From Flavobacterium sp. (GTDB lineage Bacteria > Bacteroidota > Bacteroidia > Flavobacteriales > Flavobacteriaceae), in the NCBI GenBank assembly GCA_030153045.1, contig JASLID010000030.1, forward strand, positions 1 through 10,031: a DNA stretch of 10,031 bases. The letters run 5' to 3'. The first letter of the stretch is position 1, and the number at the start of each line of letters is the position of its first letter. Under the pieces are notes generated by a model. The model was given only the letters and a program-made list of their open reading frames with translations, searched no databases and had not been told where the DNA came from. A program made the position numbers and the translations under genes. This document shows positions 5,869-10,031 of the stretch, piece by piece.

Positions 5869-7563
5869 ATGAGCAATAACAGAAGAAACTTTCTTAAATC
5901 GGTAGGAACATTAGGCCTTGGAGCAGCGGTTATTTCGCCCCTCTCCACCATTGCAAATACAACTCAAACCAAAGAAACCTATACTGAAAAAGAAATCGAC
6001 ATCAGCAAACCGCAAACGATTTCCATTCTTCAAACCACCGATGTACATTGTCAGATTCATCCACATGATGAGTTGTTTTGGGAAAATGAAAAAGCAGTTT
6101 TTAGAAAAACTGGTGGTTATGCCTACATAAAAACCATTCTCAACCAATTAAAAAAGAAAAACCCAAACACTTTTGTCATCGATACCGGCGACATGTTTCA
6201 AGGCAGTGAGTTGAGTGTCAAAACAACAGGCGAAGCTTTTATTCCTATCCTAAACGCCTTAAAATACGATTTGTATTTACCTGGAAATTGGGAAGTGATT
6301 TATGGAAAAAGAAGAATGCAAACGCTGTTGGGATCTCTTGACGCTCCAAAAATATGCACAAACATGTACCATGATTTAGGAGAAGGAAAACGCGGCGAAC
6401 TCATTTTTCAACCCTATACGATTTGGAATGTTGCCGGTGCAAAAATTGGTTTTTTAGGCTATACGGATCCTTTAGTTCCCATAAGACAAAGCCCAAATTA
6501 CAGCAAAGGAATTATTTACACCAACCCTGAAGAAAATCTTGCGCATTATGTCGATGTGCTAAGAAATCAAGAGCAATGCAGCTATGTTATTATGATTGCA
6601 CATCTTGGTTTATCACAGCAAATTGCATTAGCAAACAGACCAGAATGCGAAGGTGTAAACTATATTTTAGGAGGTGATACCCACGAAAGAGTTCGCAAGC
6701 CAATTGTTTGCAAATATTCTAAAGTGGTAGAACCGGGAGCTTTTGGATCGTTTATTGGAAAACTAGATTTGACTATTCAAAACGGAAAAGTAATTCATGA
6801 CCATTACGAATTACTGGAAGTTAATTCTCCCAAACTAAAACCTGACACTGAAATCCAAGTCTTATTAAAAGAAAAAGAAACCCTATATCAGGAAAGTATT
6901 AATCAAGTTTTAGGATACAGCACCATTCCATTGTACCGTTATTTTGTAGTGGAAAATCCTATTGACACGATGATATTAGATGCTTTAAAATGGAAATTCC
7001 CTGAAATCGATATTGCCTTATCCAACGGATTTAGATTTTGCCCACCCAAAACAACTCCAGATCACACTGGCAACATTCCTATCACCAACGGATTTGTTTT
7101 CGATATGTTACCGGTTGACAGCACTGTAAGAACAGCCAAAGTCACTGGAAAACAAATAAAAAACTGGTTAGAAAAAGAACTCAATAATGTTTTTGCCGAA
7201 GATGCTTCAAAACGATTTGGCGGTTGGGTAGTAAAATTTAAAGGAATGGAAGTGCAATTCAATGCTTTTGCTGAAATGGGCAAAAGAGTACAAAGCATCA
7301 CCATAAAAAACACTCCAATAGATCCGGAAAAAATGTATTCAATTCTAGCTTGTGAACGTGATGGTGATCCTGAAGATATGCTTTGTAGAATGAAAGGTGT
7401 GCTTGATGCAAAAAACACGACTTCGACATTGCATACTGTAATGAAAGAATACATAAAACAAAATTCCCCACTTACACCAACACCTCAAAAAAACGCTGTC
7501 ATTTTAGACGCGCCAGAAACACTACTATCACAAGTTACCGGAGTCGATTATACTTTTAGATAA
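5869..7563 (+). CDS. soxB: SoxB-family thiosulfohydrolase-like protein, Tat-exported
   Basis: SoxB is the periplasmic dinuclear-Mn enzyme that hydrolyses sulfate off SoxY-bound cysteine S-thiosulfonate in the Sox pathway. It belongs to the 5'-nucleotidase superfamily. A twin-arginine signal (RRNFLK, residues 5-10, then a Gly/Ala-rich core) indicates folded export. Metallophosphatase motifs follow in order: TTDVH (56-60), DTGDMFQGSE (105-114), GNWE (139-142), IAHLGLS (243-249) and GGDTHERV (268-275). GNWE instead of GNHE, plus VVEPGAFGSFIGKLDL (286-301), GGWVVKFKGMEV (451-462) and ACERDGDPEDMLCR (494-507), are SoxB-like and argue against an ordinary UshA nucleotidase. The 564-residue length fits SoxB. 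It follows the cytochrome gene by 15 bp and ends in a strong terminator, so the pair is one operon. No soxYZ carrier gene is visible, so the natural substrate is uncertain. Confidence 0.82.
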   Translation: MSNNRRNFLKSVGTLGLGAAVISPLSTIANTTQTKETYTEKEIDISKPQTISILQTTDVHCQIHPHDELFWENEKAVFRKTGGYAYIKTILNQLKKKNPNTFVIDTGDMFQGSELSVKTTGEAFIPILNALKYDLYLPGNWEVIYGKRRMQTLLGSLDAPKICTNMYHDLGEGKRGELIFQPYTIWNVAGAKIGFLGYTDPLVPIRQSPNYSKGIIYTNPEENLAHYVDVLRNQEQCSYVIMIAHLGLSQQIALANRPECEGVNYILGGDTHERVRKPIVCKYSKVVEPGAFGSFIGKLDLTIQNGKVIHDHYELLEVNSPKLKPDTEIQVLLKEKETLYQESINQVLGYSTIPLYRYFVVENPIDTMILDALKWKFPEIDIALSNGFRFCPPKTTPDHTGNIPITNGFVFDMLPVDSTVRTAKVTGKQIKNWLEKELNNVFAEDASKRFGGWVVKFKGMEVQFNAFAEMGKRVQSITIKNTPIDPEKMYSILACERDGDPEDMLCRMKGVLDAKNTTSTLHTVMKEYIKQNSPLTPTPQKNAVILDAPETLLSQVTGVDYTFR

Positions 7564-7584
7564 TACTATACAAATCATTTTATT

Positions 7585-7614
7585 AGCCTGAAGCAGAAGT
7601 TTCAGGCTTTTTTT
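7585..7614 (+). terminator. Rho-independent terminator of the tsdA-soxB operon
   Basis: AGCCTGAAGC (7585-7594) pairs with GTTTCAGGCT (7599-7608) around an AGAA loop, with one G-T wobble and a following run of T. It lies 21 bp after the soxB stop. In the opposite direction the stem is followed by AATAAAA, not a U tract, so it serves the plus strand rather than the converging rhomboid gene. Confidence 0.9.
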
Positions 7615-7636
7615 TAGAACGAGACAGGAGCTAATC

Positions 7637-8416
7637 CTATTTATCAGAACTATCCTCAATGTCTTCTGCTTTTTTGGCATTGACCATTTCATAAAAAACA
7701 TTAAAGTCGGAGGTAAAATATGCTGGAAGTTCCTCTACAACAGGTTCCTTTTTAATTGGAGCAAAATTCCCATTTTCATCAAAGTGTTTCATAAACTCAT
7801 CTTGTGAGGGATCAAAATCTGGTCTTTCCCAGTCGTATCTAATAGGTCTTTGGTATTCATCGGTTTTCATAAAAAAAGAAAGCAAATAACCTGTGATAAA
7901 TCCAGCCAAATGACCTTCCCATGAAATATTTGTTTCTGCATTTGGAAAGACATACCAAATCATTCCTCCGTATAAAACCACAATGGTTAGCGACAATGAA
8001 ACCAATCTATAATATTTGGTTTGAATGCCTTTAAAGAACATAAAACTAACCAACACATAAATTAAACTACTGGCGCCAATATGGTAATTTTCTCTTCCAA
8101 TAAGCCATGTCCCAAAACCCGAAAGTAAAACTCCATAAAGAAGCACATCTAACGATTGTTTTCGGTAAAAAAAACGCAAGGCTCCAATTAGAACAAATAA
8201 TGGAATGGAGTTATTGTACAAATGGGTAGCATCGCTGTGCAAAAAAGGGCTAAAAATAATCCCTCGCAATCCTGATACTGTTCTTGGCAAAATTCCAAAC
8301 TCGGATAAATTTATTTTGAACTGTGCTTCAAACCAAAAAACCACCCACAGCGACAGCACAAAATATAGTGGCCATGCTAAAACAGAAGGCGAAAATTTGA
8401 AATCGGTATCTTTCAT
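7637..8416 (-). CDS. Rhomboid-family intramembrane serine protease
   Basis: Rhomboids cleave transmembrane substrates within the lipid bilayer using a Ser-His dyad. Six hydrophobic segments are visible at about 12-31, 69-84, 91-107, 114-128, 137-156 and 167-183, the bacterial core topology. Active-site signatures are HLYNN (His65 to Asn69, the HxxxN of helix 2), GASS (114-117, nucleophile Ser116) and GHLAG (168-172, catalytic His169). The usual glycine after the serine is Ser117, a tolerated variant. After the last helix comes a charged 75-residue tail (184-259) rich in Asp, Glu and Lys, predicted to lie in the cytoplasm; it resembles no domain I recognise. The gene stands alone, converging on soxB. 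A possible -7 element (TACTTTTG on the minus strand, 8512-8505) lies about 90 bp upstream. Physiological substrates cannot be inferred. Confidence 0.9.
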   Translation of the reverse strand: MKDTDFKFSPSVLAWPLYFVLSLWVVFWFEAQFKINLSEFGILPRTVSGLRGIIFSPFLHSDATHLYNNSIPLFVLIGALRFFYRKQSLDVLLYGVLLSGFGTWLIGRENYHIGASSLIYVLVSFMFFKGIQTKYYRLVSLSLTIVVLYGGMIWYVFPNAETNISWEGHLAGFITGYLLSFFMKTDEYQRPIRYDWERPDFDPSQDEFMKHFDENGNFAPIKKEPVVEELPAYFTSDFNVFYEMVNAKKAEDIEDSSDK

Positions 8417-8504
8417 TTATTGGTTGATTATTTATTGCTATTACTCAAAAATGTGACCAAATTAAATTTAGTGAACTTTTGTCATAGTTTGACCACAAAA
8501 GACA

Positions 8505-8512
8505 CAAAAGTA
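8505..8512 (-). promoter_or_regulatory. Possible -7 element for the rhomboid gene
   Basis: On the minus strand TACTTTTG matches TAnnTTTG, about 90 bp before the rhomboid ATG. No TTG is found at the ideal -33 spacing. The copies of ACAAAAG at 8495-8501 and 8504-8510, facing CTTTTGT at 8476-8482, lie in and around it and could be binding sites or chance. Confidence 0.3.
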
Positions 8513-8542
8513 AAAATGAAAGTTGTTCACACGAGTTGTCCC

Positions 8543-8618
8543 CTAGCCCAGATTGCAGTGAAAATCCTTTTCTTTTTTTCTTTAAAAAAGAAAAGATTGT
8601 AACGAAAAGCTGGAATAG
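8543..8618. repeat. Structured intergenic element with nested inverted repeats
   Basis: The outer arms CTAGCCCAG (8543-8551) and CTGGAATAG (8610-8618) pair at seven of nine positions. The inner arms form a hairpin of about 15 bp: 8563-8578 (AATCC then T-rich with one C) against 8584-8598 (A-rich with one G, then GATT), with one bulged C and a 5-nt loop. Between outer and inner stems both sides carry the same motif in direct orientation, GATTGCAGTGAAAA (8551-8564) and GATTGTAACGAAAA (8595-8608), differing only by three transitions. The layout looks like a mobile or dispersed intergenic repeat. From memory, similar elements occur in other Flavobacterium genomes, but this was not checked. Confidence 0.55.
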
Positions 8619-8635
8619 CTTCCAATAAAAAATAT

Positions 8636-8643
8636 TATTTTTA
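8636..8643 (+). promoter_or_regulatory. Probable -7 element directly in front of rarA
   Basis: TATTTTTA matches TAnnTTTG except for the last base and ends 4 nt (CCAC) before the rarA ATG, the same distance as the rlmB element. It suggests another leaderless or near-leaderless mRNA. No clear -33 TTG is seen. Confidence 0.35.
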
Positions 8644-8647
8644 CCAC

Positions 8648-9904
8648 ATGGAAGCACCTTTAGCCGAACGCATTCGTCCGCAGAATTTACAGGAATACAT
8701 CAGTCAGTCGCATTTGGTGGGCGAACAAGGTTCGTTGACACATCAGATTTCGCGAGGGATTATTCCGTCGTTGATTTTGTGGGGACCTCCTGGAACGGGA
8801 AAAACGACTTTAGCGCAAATTATGGCGCAGGAGAGCAAACGCCCGTTTTATGTGTTGAGCGCTATCAATTCTGGAGTTAAAGACATTCGTGATGTGATTG
8901 ACAAAGCGAAGCAAAGCGGCGGATTATTTACTGCTAAAAACCCGATTTTGTTTATTGATGAGATACATCGTTTTAGTAAATCACAACAGGATTCGTTATT
9001 GGCTGCTGTAGAAAAAGGCTGGGTGACTTTAATTGGCGCTACAACCGAAAATCCCAGTTTTGAAGTGATACCGGCATTATTGTCACGTTGTCAGGTGTAT
9101 GTTTTAAATGCGTTTTCGAAAGAAGATTTAGAAGCCCTTTTACATCGTGCAATTGAAACGGATGTGGTGATGAAAACCAAAAATATTTCACTGAAAGAAA
9201 CCGAAGCGCTGCTAAGACTTTCTGGTGGTGATGGTAGAAAATTATTGAATATTTTTGAATTGATTGTGAATGCCTCTGAAAGTGATTCGATTGAAATTAC
9301 AAATGAGAAAGTCATGCAATTGGTTCAAAAAAACACGGTTTTATATGACAAAACCGGGGAGCAGCATTACGATATTGTTTCGGCTTTTATCAAATCGATT
9401 CGTGGTAGCGATCCCAATGGCGCAGTGTATTGGTTGGCTCGAATGATTGAAGGTGGTGAAGATGTGAAATTTATTGCTAGAAGAATGCTCATTTTATCTT
9501 CGGAAGATATTGGAAATGCCAATCCTACGGCTTTTATCATGGCGAATAATACGTTTCAAGCGGTAACTACTATTGGTTATCCTGAAAGCCGAATTATATT
9601 GAGTCAATGCGCGGTGTATTTAGCCACTTCACCTAAAAGCAATGCAAGTTATATGGCTATTGGTAAAGCGCAACAGACGGTAAAACAAACAGGTGATTTA
9701 CCAGTCCCATTGCATTTACGAAACGCACCAACTAAACTAATGAAAGAATTAGGCTATGGTGATGAATACAAATATTCGCACGATTATGCCAACAATTTTG
9801 CCGAGCAGGAATTTCTTCCAGATGAAATTTCAAACACTGCTTTTTACGAGCCTGGAAATAATTCACGCGAAAACAGTACCCGCCGGCACCGCCCGAGGTC
9901 GTGA
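8648..9904 (+). CDS. rarA: Replication-associated recombination protein A (RarA/MgsA AAA+ ATPase), 3' end replaced by foreign sequence
   Basis: RarA is a tetrameric AAA+ ATPase related to clamp loaders that acts at stalled replication forks and single-strand/double-strand junctions. The start MEAPLAERIRPQNL is typical of the family. Walker A is GPPGTGKT (46-53), Walker B LFIDEIHR (101-108), sensor 1 is in GATTENPSF (130-138), and the sensor 2 arginine is in GGDGRK (193-198). The C-terminal oligomerisation part is present (DPNGAVYWLARMIEGGED, SSEDIGNANP, and LPVPLHLRNAPTKLM at 351-365). Homology-like sequence runs to about residue 409 (FYEPGNNSREN). After that, the last 9 codons to the TGA at 9902-9904 belong to a G+C-rich segment unrelated to the gene. 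About 15-20 native residues are therefore missing. The real gene is probably intact in the organism and only its end is lost here. Confidence 0.9.
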   Translation: MEAPLAERIRPQNLQEYISQSHLVGEQGSLTHQISRGIIPSLILWGPPGTGKTTLAQIMAQESKRPFYVLSAINSGVKDIRDVIDKAKQSGGLFTAKNPILFIDEIHRFSKSQQDSLLAAVEKGWVTLIGATTENPSFEVIPALLSRCQVYVLNAFSKEDLEALLHRAIETDVVMKTKNISLKETEALLRLSGGDGRKLLNIFELIVNASESDSIEITNEKVMQLVQKNTVLYDKTGEQHYDIVSAFIKSIRGSDPNGAVYWLARMIEGGEDVKFIARRMLILSSEDIGNANPTAFIMANNTFQAVTTIGYPESRIILSQCAVYLATSPKSNASYMAIGKAQQTVKQTGDLPVPLHLRNAPTKLMKELGYGDEYKYSHDYANNFAEQEFLPDEISNTAFYEPGNNSRENSTRRHRPRS

Positions 9905-10031
9905 TCGCGGCCTGCTGCCAGGCACCGCGCAACTGGCTGCCGGCAGCGGGATTGGCGCGGCAGCGCAGGGACCGGGTGATGAGCCAGCTGCCGGCCACCG
10001 CGGCCGATGCGGGCTGGAGCAGCAGCACGGC
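9875..10031. other. Foreign high-G+C segment at the window end (probable chimeric junction)
   Basis: From about 9870-9880 onward base composition changes abruptly. A hand count of 9878-10031 gives about 77% G+C, against AT-rich rarA immediately before. Two opposed frames are open across the segment, one on plus from 9880 (beginning PPAPPEVVIAACC) and one on minus entering from the end. Both have about 90% G/C in third positions, so the true coding strand cannot be decided. The composition fits a high-G+C bacterium, for example a proteobacterium or actinobacterium. I recognise no domain. The likeliest explanation is contamination or misassembly at a contig end. Confidence 0.8.

Noticed and set aside
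7062..7454. 130-codon minus-strand open frame
   Set aside because: It lies entirely antisense within the conserved C-terminal region of soxB and shows no recognisable motif or promoter.
5869..7563. Ordinary UshA-type 5'-nucleotidase
   Set aside because: GNWE in place of GNHE, the SoxB-type C-terminal blocks, the Tat signal and the TsdA neighbour all favour SoxB.
8420..8602. Short plus-strand open frames between the rhomboid gene and rarA
   Set aside because: They run through the inverted-repeat element and low-complexity T-rich DNA, with no plausible protein features.
9732..10028. 98-codon minus-strand open frame crossing the high-G+C tail
   Set aside because: It spans the junction between two unlike DNAs and ends antisense to rarA, so it is a product of the chimera. 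The part inside the tail may belong to a real foreign gene but cannot be assigned.

Overview
The window is AT-rich and reads as the chromosome of a Flavobacterium-like member of the Bacteroidota. The evidence is the protein types, A-rich translation starts without Shine-Dalgarno sequences, and promoters of the Bacteroidota form (TTG, about 19 nt, TAnnTTTG). One such promoter, in front of rpsL, is perfect.

Layout. Positions 1-1094 (minus strand) hold the str operon, rpsL-rpsG-fusA, with fusA cut by the window edge. A short divergent promoter region (1095-1211) separates it from an outer-membrane Omp85/BamA-TamA-type protein (1212-2918, plus strand, TTG start). This converges on a small exported protein (2927-3541, minus strand) that carries the VGIGTTNP motif and a phage-fibre-like C-terminus. 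Next comes a 289-bp AT-rich spacer with a degenerate tandem repeat of about 20 bp. It leads into rlmB (3831-4565), which has a start-proximal promoter and a strong terminator.

Positions 4795-7563 are a two-gene sulfur module. The first gene is a membrane-anchored di-haem cytochrome c of the thiosulfate dehydrogenase (TsdA) family. The second, 15 bp downstream, is a Tat-exported SoxB-family enzyme, followed by its own terminator. Both products would act outside the inner membrane on thiosulfate or related sulfur compounds. No SoxXA, SoxYZ or SoxCD gene is present in the window.

A rhomboid protease (7637-8416, minus strand) converges on this module. Between the rhomboid gene and rarA (8648 onward) lies a structured intergenic element with nested inverted repeats (8543-8618), probably a dispersed repeat.

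At about 9870-9880 the sequence changes abruptly from ordinary AT-rich rarA coding sequence to DNA of roughly 77% G+C, which runs to the end. The rarA C-terminus is replaced by a few alien codons and a stop. This is most simply a chimeric assembly or a contaminating read at a contig end, so the last 150 bp should not be taken as part of this genome. Apart from that, the most interesting signals are the stand-alone TsdA/SoxB pair, the tandem repeat before rlmB and the nested-repeat element before rarA.
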